NCBI RefSeq assembly: GCF_029168945.1
Contig: NC_083602.1
Coordinates: forward strand, 31,111,323 to 31,175,322
Reading direction: 5' to 3'
Length of the DNA stretch: 64,000 nt
From: Cannabis sativa
Lineage: Eukaryota > Streptophyta > Magnoliopsida > Rosales > Cannabaceae
Made by a program: the position numbers and the translations under genes. Shown in pieces: positions 45,301 through 56,369 of the stretch (within the stretch, counting starts at the first letter, position 1; each line of letters opens with the position of its first letter). The notes beneath the pieces are model-generated. The model was not told the origin of the DNA and did not search any database. It was given only the letters and a program-made list of their open reading frames with translations.

Positions 45301-45417
45301 CTCAAGAAGTTTGCTAGTACTGAGAGGCTGAATTGGGGGCAGTGGGGTGCTAGCATTGGCATTGCAGCTTTGTCTTGGCCAATTGGTTGGCTTGTTAAGT
45401 GCATTCCAGTTTCTTGA
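42343..45417 (+). CDS. plasma-membrane-type Ca2+-ATPase (ACA12/13-like), copy 2
   Basis: Intronless 1024-residue P-type IIB Ca2+ pump, close to copy 1 over its whole length. I start it at ATG 42343 (MSLRPG), aligned with copy 1; the frame is open a little further upstream but only a TTG is available there. Features: basic segment around W36 (RRRWRLAF) in the place of the autoinhibitory/calmodulin-binding region; TGES at 290-293; PEGLP at 422-426; DKTGTLT with phosphorylated D465; TGDGTND around D768; TM6 VNLIMDT. All catalytic motifs are intact. The C-terminus ends CIPVS: a TGA stands where copy 1 has a GGA (Gly), so nine residues are missing. It sits about 16.4 kb downstream of copy 1 in the same orientation. 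The N-terminal 100 residues and the nucleotide-binding domain differ most, which would fit divergence in regulation. In Arabidopsis, ACA12 has been reported to be less dependent on calmodulin; whether that holds here is open. Confidence 0.96.
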   Translation: MSLRPGQKFVQTAMHENEHEYGDESGSPSKSNRRRWRLAFLAISFTSALRFLAKNVHENKANLLRSLSYVAIDVQPSADDGADEPAAGNENLSFLDIDAEDLADIVRAKNFESLMTQYGGVERLVETLETDAKSGINGTDSDLIRRKNVFGANEYRRQPIKRFLSFLFDAFKDTVIIILLVCALLSLGFGIKQHGWKDGWFDGGSIIFAIFLVVVVSAVSNFNQSKQFQKLSTQSSDISVEVVRNGRRHPISIFDIVVGDVVCLKIGDQIPADGLFLKGHSLKVDESSMTGESDHVEINASGNNPFLISGTKVADGFGTMLVTSVGMNTVWGEMMSSVSRDLDEETPLQARLENMTSLIGKVGLSVAALVLFVLMVRYFTGHTTDDKGLREFNSSKTKFDDIMNVVLGIIAAAVTIVVVAIPEGLPLAVTLTLAYSMKRMMKDNAMVRKLSACETMGSATIICTDKTGTLTLNEMKVTEVWIGEKHLSENSASQMSPTVISLLQESIGLNTTGSVYKPSPESNTEISGSPTEKAILSWAVFSLGLDMDEVTLQCDIIQVEAFNSEKKMSGVLIKRRHEQALQAHWKGAAEIVLTMCSNYYDRDGVIRPLNNEERKCIERNIQNMAAKSLRCIAFAHKKLQVENGQVDEKNKESGLTLLGVAGLKDPCRPEVKAAVETCIAAGVSIKMITGDNVHTARAIAIDCGILKPGEDSESEAIVEGVQFRNYSPEERREKVERICVMARSSPFDKLLMVQCLKLKGHVVAVTGDGTNDAPALKEADIGLSMGIQGTEVAKESSDIIILDDNFNSVVKVLKWGRCVYNNIQKFIQFQLTVNVAALVINFVASVSSGKVPLTAVQLLWVNLIMDTLAALALATEKPTNELMKKLPVGRKETLITRIMWRNIIAHALFQVTVLLTLQFKGRSIFGVDEKVKNTIIFNTFVLCQVFNEFNARKLEKKNIFEGIHKNKLFLAIIGITILLQVLMVEFLKKFASTERLNWGQWGASIGIAALSWPIGWLVKCIPVS

Positions 45418-45605
45418 AACTACATCCCGACCACAACTAGATCCTGCATGGTGAATAATATATACATAACAAGGAGTTTATTAATGCTTAGGTTTTTCTT
45501 CACCCTTTTTTATTTATTTATTTATGATTTTATCCGTATTATTTCTGCTTTTATCTTCTAAACCCTCTGGTAGTTTATGTAAGTTTTGGTGTATGAATTT
45601 ATATA

Positions 45606-45611
45606 AATAAA
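45606..45611 (+). terminator. poly(A) signal of the second Ca2+-ATPase
   Basis: AATAAA, 189 bp after the stop; a second weaker signal AATTAA is at about 45649. The block CACTAGAAATTAAGCACT matches the 3' UTR of copy 1. Confidence 0.65.
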
Positions 45612-45699
45612 CGTATTAGGTTTTTGTAATGGCAATTTAAACACTAGAAATTAAGCACTATTATATTCAAAAGCATAATGGCCTGCGTTTTAAGCTAAT

Positions 45700-46230
45700 A
45701 ATAATAATAACACAATGCAATTAAATGCAACATTTTCTATCTGCCCCTGTTGGAGAGACTGAAGTTTTGAGAATTCAAGAAAGATCAGGGCAAGATGAGA
45801 GTTGTTTATCATTACATTAGTTGCCAAGTGGAAGTATAGTGATGTATGGAGTTGAGGCATCCTAACAGATCGGTAGACTTGAACGTACTTCATTTGATTG
45901 ATACGACATTCTAACGAAATTTATTTGATTGATATATGTACTTACTTCAACTTAGATCAAAAATATTTCCTCTTCACCTAAACTCGTACTTGATTTAGTA
46001 GCTTTTTCCAAAAGACGTGAATGCAAATAAAAACATTTCTGGGATAAGCTTCGCGGCTCTTCTCATCACAATGCCTATTGCATTGGCTTGTAGTACAAAT
46101 ATAACTTATACTACCAATGTTGCAGTGCAAGAGTTTTCTTATATGAATTATAATGAATAAATAGGATTTTTTTTTCCAAACTATGGCACTTGTAAAATTT
46201 TGCTCTGAATTTGTATCTTCTTTTTTTTTT
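45700..46230. other. intergenic, no gene seen
   Basis: Unremarkable sequence after the second pump, ending in a T-run at about 46220-46232. Confidence 0.5.
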
Positions 46231-46576
46231 TTTGAAGAAAACCCTGAACTATAAAAGCCATTGTAAATGTCCACTTTCAGTTACATTCTGTTTATTTTTA
46301 AAATAATTTGTTGATGTAACACTAATGTGATGCTAATTCAGTGCAATCAAAAGTCAAGGCGAAGCAGTCTAATGACGAATTTTGATGTTCATATATATAT
46401 TTAGTATCAATAAACTAAATTTTTACTAACTTAAGTTAATCACATAGACCACCGCATTGCAACTATATTGGTGATCATGGCCAATACATAGGCAAATGTT
46501 TTTAAAAAATGAACAGAATGTATATAAAGGAGGACATTTGCAATAACTTTTTATAGTTTAGGGGAATTCTTTTTGT
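46231..46576. mobile_element. MITE with ~65-bp terminal inverted repeats
   Basis: Left arm GAAGAAAACCCTGAACTATA, then AAGCCATTGTAAATGTCC, ACATTCTG. Right arm reads inward AAGAATTCCCCTAAACTATA, then AAGTTATTGCAAATGTCC, ACATTCTG. About 65 bp of inverted repeat with scattered mismatches and a 200-bp non-coding centre. Long arms and size suit a MULE-type or other non-autonomous element; the target duplication was not resolved because of the A/T runs on both sides. Confidence 0.7.
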
Positions 46577-47129
46577 TTCTATAAAAAAAAGTTCAAGATA
46601 TTTGAAAAACACTAAAATAATGAAGCAACTACAAACCTGTGATTTACAGGAATATTTGAAATGTATAACTGCAAATGCAAAGTTAACAATTAGGATAAGG
46701 ACATCAGAAATCTTGAGAAAACATATTCAATAAACACAAAAAATAAAATCTCAACTTTTGTATAAAGACTTCAAGATCTTCTGTCACTTTGTCACACCAT
46801 ATATTGATAATAGAATAGAGCACGACAATCTATAGTCATGAACAAAAACAAAAACACAAATTTAATATTTGGATACATAGCCACAACTAGCACTCAATAT
46901 AGCTATTTCTTAAAGGTTCCCACCTCCGAAATCAAAAGCTCAATCCATGTATCATATCCAAACCAACGTAGATCCAAGGATAAAAGTAAATTTGAAGCAA
47001 AAGAAAAATTGATAGATCCCCAATGGTGAGATAAATTGACAAAATGACAAAAAAAAAAAACCTCTCTTTTTAGATGTTCTAAAATGTTCTAACTTCTAAC
47101 ACTATAAAACTTGTTATTTAGAAAGTGGT
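46577..47129. other. mostly non-coding, start of a decayed Copia
   Basis: The right part (about 46990-47129) includes CCCCAATGGTGAGATAAATTG, AGAACATT- and AGAAACTTG-type sequence and is probably decayed gag of the Copia that follows. No clear 5' LTR is seen. Confidence 0.4.
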
Positions 47130-48555
47130 AGAAACTTGTTATCGATAAGAATAATCAAACAAGTAGACCAAAGAACTTCTAATGTTATAACTGTGGAAAG
47201 AAAGGGCAAATTGCTAAACATTGTCATTCAAAGAATATTGTTGAAGGCAAGGCAACAACCTCTAACAAGAAGATTGATGCTAAAGAAGAGTGGGATTTTG
47301 AAGCATCATTTGCAGTAGAAGAATCTTGAATGAAGAATGCAAGCTTTGAAGAATGGGCATTGGCAACTGTCACTCCAGAGCATATTAATTATAAGAGCGA
47401 CTGGATTATTGATTCTTGATACTCAAATCATATGATTGGAGATATGGAGAAGCTGCGAGATGCGACAAAATACAAAAGAAAACGTGTAGTAGATACTGCA
47501 AATAATTCAATGTGCCAATCACTCTAGGTGTGACCAAATTCAATTTCAAAATGTTTATCAAGTGTTGGGAATGAAGAAAAATCTACCATCAATAGCTCAA
47601 TTGGCATCATCAGGAAATTATGTCGTTTTTTGTCCCAAGGATAACAAAATTTATCAAAATCTATTAAAGTCACAAATTGGGAGGTGATTTATACCTGATC
47701 CACTTGTTAAGGTAAGGGCAATCCTCCTCTAACATGCTGGTTTTGTTAAAGTGGGCTAACGACCCAATAACTTTGCTAATAAAATCTTAAATATTTGGGA
47801 CACCTTTAATAAATTTGACGTTTATAATCTATCTATGTTATGTTAGCTGAGACTGCTTACAACATAAAGTTCGAAAGAATAAGACATCAACTTGTGGCAT
47901 GCCAGACTAATACATGTTAGTTACCACAAAAGGCGATGATCGAAAAAATGGCGCTCAAAGGTCTACCACAACTTAATGTCAAAAGCGACACTATTTGTGC
48001 TGGATCTCAATATGGGAAGGCGCACTACCAAACAAAGAATAGAACTTCAAGTTTGCAGCCTCGTGCATTCTGATGTTTTTGGACGGGTCAAGCAATCGTC
48101 AATTAGCGAAACACGCTACATAGTGACGCTTGTCGATGATTTCTTGAGGTATGTTTGAGTTTTCTACATAAAAGAAAAATCACAGACTTTAAAAAGTTTA
48201 AGGAAATTAAAAAATAAGTAGAACGAGAAGTAGGAAGGAAAATTCGATGCCTACGCACTGATAATGGGAGAGAGTACACATCTAATGAGTTCTCTCAATA
48301 TTTACAAAAGTATAAGATATGTTATAAGTATGGCGTGTTCGCATACACCACAGCAAAATGGTGTAGGAAAATAAAAAAAACGACACCTTGTTGAGGTCTA
48401 TCGAAGCATGTTACATGCAAAGAATGTGCCAAGTAGATTTTGAGCTAAAGGAAGCCCATATCTTTAACAGGCTTCCTCAACCAAAGCTTGGCTTTGTTTC
48501 ACCCTTCAAAAAACTGTGGGTGTGAAGAATGCATTCTTGGATTGAGAAATATGTT

Positions 48556-48601
<46 letters not shown>

Positions 48602-49497
48602 CTAACCAAGAGGGTTTGAAGACAAAGCTCGATCACATTAGTAAGTTGTAAAAAGCATTATATAAACTGAAGCAAGCGCCAAGAGCATAGTATAGAAGGG
48701 TTGTCGATTTTTTAATAAAAAGCGAACACTCAATGGGACATGCAAATTCTAGCTTATTTGTCAAAATGAAAGATGCAAGGATCTCAGTGGTGTTGGTATA
48801 CGTAGATGATCTCTTCATCACTAGAGACAATGAGGCGAAAATTCATCAAACAAAGGAGACTCTGTCTGTGTAGAATCTAGAATGAAATGAAAAAGCTTGA
48901 AGAACTTAGCACTTTCTTGCTTCAGAAGTTGATTGCACCAAGAAAAGTTTATTTCTCTACAAACAAAAGTACGCAAATAATATATTGCAAAGTTTGGAAT
49001 GCTTGCTTGCAAACCTATAACAACACCATGGAAGCAAATGCCGAACTTTGTGCTCATAAAGGAAAGGAGTTGCAAGATAATACAATGTATCGTCAACTTG
49101 TAGGTAGTTTAATCTACCTTACATTGACCCGGCCAAATATTTCCTATGTGGTTGGAGTATTAAGCATATATATACAAAAACTGAAGAAACCTCATTTGGA
49201 AGCAATTCAACGAGTAATGAGGTGAGATCATGATACGCGATGACTAGATATATGTTCAAGATTTGAACAAGAGTCGTTTCTCGGTGTGGCAAACGACAAC
49301 CAACCGTGTCATTATCATCCCTGGTAGCAGAGTATTGAATAGCTACTATGGTAGCACAAGAAGCATGTGGTTAATATAATTATTAAAAGATTTATCAACC
49401 AATCAACTACTATGATAATCAGTACTTGGTGACATTGTACTATGAAAATCAGTCAACAATTTGCTTAGCAGAAAATCCAATATTTCATGGAAGAACA
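47130..49497 (+). pseudogene. decayed Copia gag-pol
   Basis: Domains in order with many stops and frameshifts: gag CCHC knuckle CYNCGKKGQIAKHC at 47187-47228; protease near 47395-47440 (DWIIDS, where the family has DSGCSNHMTG; SNHMIGD follows); integrase zinc region and core near 47990-48170 (YGKAHYQTK; then in another frame [16 protein letters not shown] and [10 protein letters not shown]); a second integrase stretch near 48250-48290 ([11 protein letters not shown]); RT near 48610-48840 (ALYKLKQAPRA pattern; [15 protein letters not shown] is well preserved at 48794-48838); RT end and RNase H start in a frame open at 48887-49225 (KELQDNTMYRQLVGSLIYLT, LTRPNISYVVGVLS, KKPHLEAIQRVMR); RNase H near 49290-49500 (CGKRQPTVSLSS-like, AENPIFHGRT). 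Not functional. Confidence 0.85.
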
Positions 49498-49942
49498 AAT
49501 GTTCTAAAATGTTTTAAGAAATTTTTAAGAGAAACCTAGAACATTCTATAAAGTTTTTAGAAGAAACATAGAATTACTTGGACTAGTTATAGATAGATCT
49601 AGAATTATGTAAATAGTGGTAGAAACTTGTTAATGACTTGAAAAGTTAGAAATTGTAAAAATGCTTAGACATCTCACTTGTAGCCTATAAATAGAAGTGA
49701 TGTGTGTTTTATGTGTGCAAATTTGAAAAAGAGAGTCCAAAGGGATAAATATAATTTCATCTAGTTCAAGGTGATTGGGTGTGGGAGATTAGAGTTCATA
49801 TACCCATTGTACCAAAAAGATATGATGATAATTTCAATTTTAGACTTCCAAAATTACAATTATAGACCAGTACCCACCATTGTAATCGTATCAATTTGGA
49901 AGTTGGAACCATTGCCTTTCTCAAAGCTTTCAAGAGAATCCA
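49498..49942 (+). repeat. probable LTR following the decayed Copia
   Basis: From about GTTCTAAAATGTTTTAAG to CTTTCAAGAGAATCCA. It contains GCCTATAAATAGAAGTG near 49691 (a TATA box) and is followed at 49943 by ATTGGTATTAGGG, a decayed version of the tRNA-iMet primer site. A primer site after the LTR marks a 5' LTR, although pol lies upstream of it (see findings). The left boundary is uncertain. Confidence 0.5.
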
Positions 49943-49959
49943 ATTGGTATTAGGGAAAA

Positions 49960-51253
49960 TATGGAGACTTTAGAAAAAGAAAGGTATGAGATGCTTCTAG
50001 CCATACCTTTCTCTGTCAACATGATGGCCTTTATGAGATTTTACGGGTTCTTATTTTACAAAAAGAAAAAAAGAATCGAATGTAAAGAAGGAAAAGACAA
50101 CAACTACATACTGACATATAACAATTCTAGCACTTAAAAAAAAAAAAACCACGTTCTTTTAGATGCTTACCAAAACCTATGGGCCAATGTAAAACCTTAA
50201 ATAAATATGCTTTATGGCTTCGACTTTAATTATATATGACCTTAAAGATGTTTTAATGGCTTACAAGTTAAGCTTGTTCTCCATTAAATTGTGAAAGAAG
50301 TTTTCTCAACTAATTTAGAATGCTCATACTAAATAGTAGTTCAACCCTAGAATTTACTTTAACGAAACTTGGTAATTATATTCGTAAATGAACTTATGGA
50401 AAGTATATTGTAATTATACCAGGCTTCTTCTTAGCTGAGAATTTCGAATAATTGATTGTATGGAAAACAAGGACAAAATAACTTGTTTCTCGTATGTTTT
50501 TTTTTTTTTTTTTGTTCTTTTCAAATAAACATATGCAAAAAAAAGGCTCTTTAGACCCCAATTTCAACACACTAAAATATTCATAATTATTCAAAAAGTA
50601 GGAAAGATGTTATAACTCTAATCAGTAATAATATGTACACACATAATTTACAAACATACGATACATACTCATGTGACATGTTAATTTTAATAAGGCCCAT
50701 TTTAAATAAACATAATTAGTTAAAGTTACTTGCATAAATATGTGCAAGTTGTGAATGAATTATGTATACATATCATCTCAATTTAATACATCCTTATACA
50801 AAAAGAAAAAAAAAAAATAAATATAATATTTTCACGTTCTGAAGACAAAATTAATAAGGGTACAACCTCACTAAAAAAATAAGGGGACAACCGAGTAATT
50901 TTCTTAAAGAATATTTAAAACACTGTTAGTTTTATGACCTTCTGACCCCAACCAATAACTATGTATAAAATATCACATAATTGGTAAAGAAAGAAATTCA
51001 TGTACAATGAACATAGCATGTTATTTTACATAACATCAAGAATACACTAACTTTTGTTACTGAACCAAAACCAATCGCAAAAGTCTTAGAGCACTCACAT
51101 CAAATGCTCTAAATTAAGGAAGATTTAAAAAATTTAAAGAACTAAATTAAAAGTACACTATATGCTCTAAAGTTTAAAATCTACTATTTATGCTCTATAT
51201 TTATAAAATACTATTAATTGGGTAATAATTTATTTTATATAGAGATATGTGTA
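49960..51253. other. intergenic, no gene seen
   Basis: The first 100 bp (ATGGAGACTTTAGAAAAAG...) may be Copia leader/gag start. The rest is AT-rich, with A/T homopolymers (50133-50149, 50497-50513). Confidence 0.45.
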
Positions 51254-51469
51254 CATACTAGGTTGATATTACGTGCAAAACACGTACAATTAATTTTCTT
51301 TTTAATTAGATTTAATTAGGTAATGTTAAATACAATACATGTTTAATTTTTTTTTAATTAGGTAATGTGTTTTTTTTTTTTAATTTTTGAAATGGGGTTC
51401 GAGATTTGGGAGGATTTTTTTTAGCTATTGCGGTGTGCTCTTTGAATGTGATTATATATATATATATAT

Positions 51470-53326
51470 ATCTATTCTATATAAAGTGTGCCTATATAAC
51501 TGAATTCTTGGTTTATGAGAAATTCATGGTGTGACTTTTTATTTATATTTAATAAAATAATAAAATATTATTTATATATAATAAAATAATAAAATAAAAA
51601 TAAAACATATCCCATTTAAACTGATATTTGATATTTGAACTGATATTATTTATATATATACAATATTATACATTGTTCTCATGTGATATTATTTAAACCA
51701 TAAATTTACTATCCTATTTTGAATTTAATTAAAACCAACAAAATATATATACCTACGTATATCTCTCATTTTTTTCTATTTTTTTTATTAAAGTTAATTA
51801 TTTTAAATAAATAAAAATTCATAATAAAAATCTAATTTCTAAATTTTCTCTATTAATATACTATTTTAAATTTAATTAACAACAATAAAATATATGTACG
51901 TATATTTTTCTTTTTTTTAATATAAATTTTCTATATACATATATATTTATACAAAAAAATAGAGATAAAAAATAGTAGTGAAGAGATCAAAAAATTTCAC
52001 ATAAGCTTCAAACACACTCTAAAAAAAGTATCATTTATAATTCTATGTGTAACTAATTTATTTGTTTATTTGAATGATTTTAGTCTATATATCTCAAATT
52101 ATACTTTTTAATTTTTATAATTCGGTTATAGCAAGTTAGAATATTTGGGTTGATATAATCATAACAGTATATATATATAGCTTTATTAGTTGAGCATGAA
52201 TTGTCCATTTAATTTTATTTTAAGTTTAGATTTTACAATGGTATTTGAATACTTAGCTATATATATATATGGATCTTGAGTTTATCAGGTTAATTTGTTG
52301 AAAATATATGTTTACTGATTTGCTCAAAACAAATATACATAAACACATATATTTTGTTGAATCTATCATGGAGTGCTATGAGATTGATGAGAGGCTTCAA
52401 GAGAAGAATGAGATTACGATGGCTACAGTTCAAGTTTCAAAAAAAAAAAAGTCAGAAGTGACAACTTGCATTGTGAAGAAAGCTGGAAGCCCAACTGAAA
52501 AGAAAGTTGGCCCAAATCTAAATATAAGGTTATGATGTTATAGATGATATTAAGAAAAATTTGGAGAGCATTGCTTTGTCATAATATTATTTGGAAACTA
52601 TCATATTTCTTGTTTTTTATATTCTTTCTTTCATATGTCCAGTTATATGCCTGCTACCCCTATTCTTTATAATTTTATTATTACCGGCTCGAGTTAAGTG
52701 TCCATAGTAAGTGTGTAGCATTATTATTTTTTAAATATATTTCAAGCTAATCTCCATTCTCCTCTTCTCTTTTTGCAAATTTTAAATTTGACTTTTCACT
52801 ATTGATTTTCAAATAACCACACACACTAATTAAAAGTAGTTTTTAAACCATTTTAAATTATATGATTATTTATGGGTAAATACCATTTTAGACCCTGTGT
52901 TTTATAAAAGTTACCAATTGGACTCTGTGTTTTGTTAAATGACAAAATGGACCCTGTATTTTCTAAAATAGTACAAATAGGACCCTAAATTGATTTTTAA
53001 AGATTAATTATAATTCGATCTAAAAGTGCTATGACAAAACTGTTTACATTTTTTGTATCAGTTCGTATTAGGAATTATCTTCAAGTTAGTTGTATTAAAA
53101 AAGAAAGTTGTCTAAAATGAAGCTCAGGGTCCTATTTTTACCATTTTAGAAAATATAAGGTCTATTTTGTCATTTAACAAAACACAGGGTCCAATCTGTA
53201 ACTTTTGCAAAACACAAGGTCCAAAATGGTATTTACCCATTATTTATTGAATCTTTCTCAATTAAATTATAGAGCACCTAACATAAAACTAAGTATACGT
53301 GTCTTGCACGTAACTTTCTTCTAGTA
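51470..53326 (-). mobile_element. Helitron-like element, inner inverted copy
   Basis: Its left end ATCTATTCTATATAAAGTGT is the reverse complement of the 3' end of the copy at 60737-61551, and its right end (GTGTCTTGCACGTAAC... CTAGTA) is the inverted 5' end. So a related element lies in opposite orientation inside the outer copy, at an AT-repeat site. It contains the MULE-type MITE at 52874-53238. The short open frame at 52308-52535 has no recognisable domain. Confidence 0.5.
52865..53247. mobile_element. MULE-type MITE with 9-bp target duplication
   Basis: The element spans 52874-53238 (365 bp), with terminal inverted repeats of more than 110 bp (GGGTAAATACCATTTT... at both ends) and a perfect 9-bp TSD ATTATTTAT at 52865-52873 and 53239-53247. 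Long arms and a 9-bp duplication are the signature of Mutator-like elements. Non-coding. Confidence 0.9.
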
Positions 53327-53666
53327 TATATATATATATATATACGTATTTTATATGTATAATAAAACTCAAGTAAGATATCGTGGTGAATCATCGTGTG
53401 CATGATTGAGCAGAATTGTCTCTTATTTTAATTCAAAGTTAAACAACCAAAGTTAAAAATGTGGTTAAAAATATCTATAATATTTTAACTATTCTAAATT
53501 AAAAATTTACATAATTTATGTATTTAAATACATATAATAATATTATAAAATTAATAAAGAATATTCTAATAAATAATAGTAAATTTGTTAAAATTAATAT
53601 AGAAAACTAAAAAATACCGTTATATAATCATCAAAAAAAAATGAATTTTGTTATATAGAATAGATT

Positions 53667-55740
53667 AGTATTATATATTTAAAATGAATATGACATATTA
53701 AAATTTAAAAAAATAGGATTTATGGTATTTTTTATATATATGATGTAATGTAAAAGTTTGAGATAAAATTTTAAAACAATAAATAAATACATTGGTGATG
53801 TATTTTAAAGATAGAGTAGCTAAGGAACTCTCAAGAGAAAGATTAATCGAAAAGATGAAGAGAAAATAGTTTCACAAAGAAGTGATGATAAATGGAGCTG
53901 ACCTTGAAAAGATCCTTGAAGTCAATCAGATTTCTCATTTTCTGAGGACAAGAGAAAGGTGACTTACAAATGCTACTCAGAACCTATAAAGATAGAGAAG
54001 AAGCCAGGCTCAAGAGCAACTTCCATGCTATTTAAAAGTGCTTGTCTCCTTGATGATCCTCACTTTTTTCCTCCTGCAGAAAACCAACACGACATAAAAT
54101 GAAACCAAACTCATGGAGACAGTCTTCTGCATGCTATCTATGTACTATTGAACAGCTTTAAAAAACTAGTACTTCTGTGATTCTTTTTTTTTTTTTTTTT
54201 GTGCTGTTTCTCTATGATTTGGTTTCTAAGAAACAAGTGTCCTTCCCAGACTTGTATATCGCTTACTAAACGCTAAAGCCCAGATGAGAGTTTAAAACGG
54301 ATCTGTTTAAAAGGAATGAAATGATACAAACGATACGATTAATAAAGAAACAAAAGAAAAAGCAGTATTCCCTGTTGAGAATTATTTACAAAGTGGTGGA
54401 CCCTTAACTATATTCACCTTGATGTAAATTAGATAATTATGTTAATAATATTAGTATGAAAAGAGTGATGACATGTATTAATAGAAATGAATAGAAGATT
54501 GGGCAAAATAAAAAAGTTACATTGTAAGTAAAGAAGTCAATAGTGCATATTAGTAGTGTATAAATGAAAGAGTAAACTGTAAAACAAAATATCTGTAAAA
54601 GTGTCCATTAAAACAAAGTCAGTGGGGTATAGATAGATGAACTATGTCCCCCAGTGTACGCCAATCTTTATAAAGTATGAGATAACAATTGCAATATAAC
54701 CGGGCCAAAGTATAAATCTAATGTAAAAGGAAAAGTTAAGAATTAAAATGCAAACTCATTTCAAACTCCCAAAGATATCAGTTATCCCCAATTTTCCTAT
54801 ATTCTTCTTGAAACTCTGCTTTGGATAATAGCTTCCATATGGTCTTCCCAATGAGAATGCGGACGTACAAAAATAAGATTTCAAGTTTTGTGTACAAGTA
54901 TATGAGTTTTCTTTTTTTTTGAAAAAGAGAAAGAGGCCAAAGTCTAAGCTTGACCCCTCCCCCGACATATATAGAAAGCCTCACTTGTGGCGGAGGAATA
55001 CCATGATTACAAGTGTTCTATCACAAACATATAAAACATTTAAAACAAATTATGTACTGTTATACCACATTACACAACAGTCTCCAGTCGCTACTCAAAT
55101 CTAAGAACGAAAACTGCTCAAAACTTTTAGTTTTATAAACCCAAACAGCTGTCCAAAATCTGACTTTTTCCCACAAGTCTTCAACTGGAGTTTTCTAACC
55201 AATAGTTAATAACTTCCTATCACTAATCTGCCTTCAAAAATTCATAGATTTTAATTAGGGTCCACTAAAGTCTCTAGCTTCCTTCATACGATCAAAGCAT
55301 ATAATTCCTTGGGAGTGTGAATATACTTAAATTACTTAATGTTGGACTTTCTATGAGCTAGTTGTTGCAACCAACATTCACTATTTCAAGGAGATTTGAT
55401 AACCATTGTCATACAACTTCAGAGTCAAAGCACACGAGTGTGTATGTCAACTAACAAGAAGATCATACACAAAACTATCTCTCGAGTTTTTCGTATTCCA
55501 ATCACTCGTAAGTGACACCCTAGTTTCATTATTATATTACTACTCTCCTACAAGCTGGCAATGACCCACTTCCCAAATTTGCCTACAATGGCTTCAATAG
55601 TAGAGGATGTTGAATCCACCACCAAATGAGGAAGAATTGTAGACATCAAGAGTTTCAACCAAAAGAAAAAGTTCACAATATTTTAAAAAAAATGGTCTCG
55701 TCCTAAGATTCATCTTTAAGAGTAAAGATAATAAATTTAT
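53667..55740. other. no gene recognised
   Basis: AT-rich. A stretch at 53820-54080 is less AT-rich and gives a short frame with GADLEKILEVNQISHFL, but stops surround it and no family is recognised; it may be a relic exon. The rest shows nothing specific. Confidence 0.4.
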
Positions 55741-55912
55741 ACCGCGGGAATGGGTAACCACCAGGACCCGCCCCTAATGGGTTGGGAATTCCCCGTCGTG
55801 GTAGTTAATAGGGTGGTGGTGGGAGACAATTTCAATACCCGTAGCGGGGAGGGGGTGGGAATGGGACGGGGATAATACTATCCGCACCATATGCGACCCC
55901 GATATACTATAT
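55741..55912. repeat. GC-rich dispersed repeat, left block
   Basis: CGGGAATGGGTAACC, CCCCGTCGTGG, GCGGGGAGGGGGTGGG, GGGACGGGGATAAT. Blocks of GGGGATGGG/ACCCCGTCCC type are a common dispersed repeat in eudicot genomes and stand out from the AT-rich surroundings. A related block follows at 56370-56525. The class is not known to me. Confidence 0.55.
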
Positions 55913-55939
55913 ACAGTTTTCTTTTTATTTTCAATGTAT

Positions 55940-55969
55940 ATATAGTGTATATATATATATATATATATC
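55940..55969. repeat. (TA)n microsatellite
   Basis: Simple TATA repeat; open frames across it are spurious. Confidence 0.85.
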
Positions 55970-56369
55970 AATAATAATCAAACTTAATTTGATTATCAAC
56001 CATAATTAAAATTATATATCATATGCTTAAATCATGAAGATCTAATGACGATAGTAACTGATGATCATTGTGGATTATAAGTTTTAAGATATTTTCTTCT
56101 CAATTCTTAATTTCATCTTTATTTACTTTTTTAATTTGTTGGGAAACTTGAGAGGTATGACACCATATACTATACTTGGGTTATGCTTTCTTTGTTTTTT
56201 TTTTAAACTTCGAGACAAATTTATTTATTTTTTTTTAACTTTGAGCTTGAGTTGTCTTTTATCTTCTATGAATTATGAATACATAATAAATATTTGTGAG
56301 AATATTAGTTTAATTTAAATTTAAAAAAAAAAAATCAATTATTTTAAATTATCATATTTTTTTTCTATT

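Larger units (their letters stand above)
51254..53666 (+). mobile_element. Helitron-like element, outer copy, split
   Basis: The left part 51254-51469 aligns with 60754-60955 (CATACTAGGTTGATATTACGTGC..., ATTTTTGAAATGG, TTGAATGTGATTATATATA). The right part from about 53345 (CGTATTTTATATG) to 53666 aligns with the continuation of that copy (CGTATTTTCTG at 60950; the end TATAGAATAGAT). An ACGTGCAAAACACGT palindrome lies near the 5' end, as in several plant Helitron families. No RepHel protein is present. Assignment to Helitrons is tentative; the family relation between copies is seen directly. Confidence 0.5.

Noticed and set aside
52308..52535. 75-codon Lys-rich frame
   Set aside because: Inside the Helitron-like insert, with A-rich composition and no recognisable domain.
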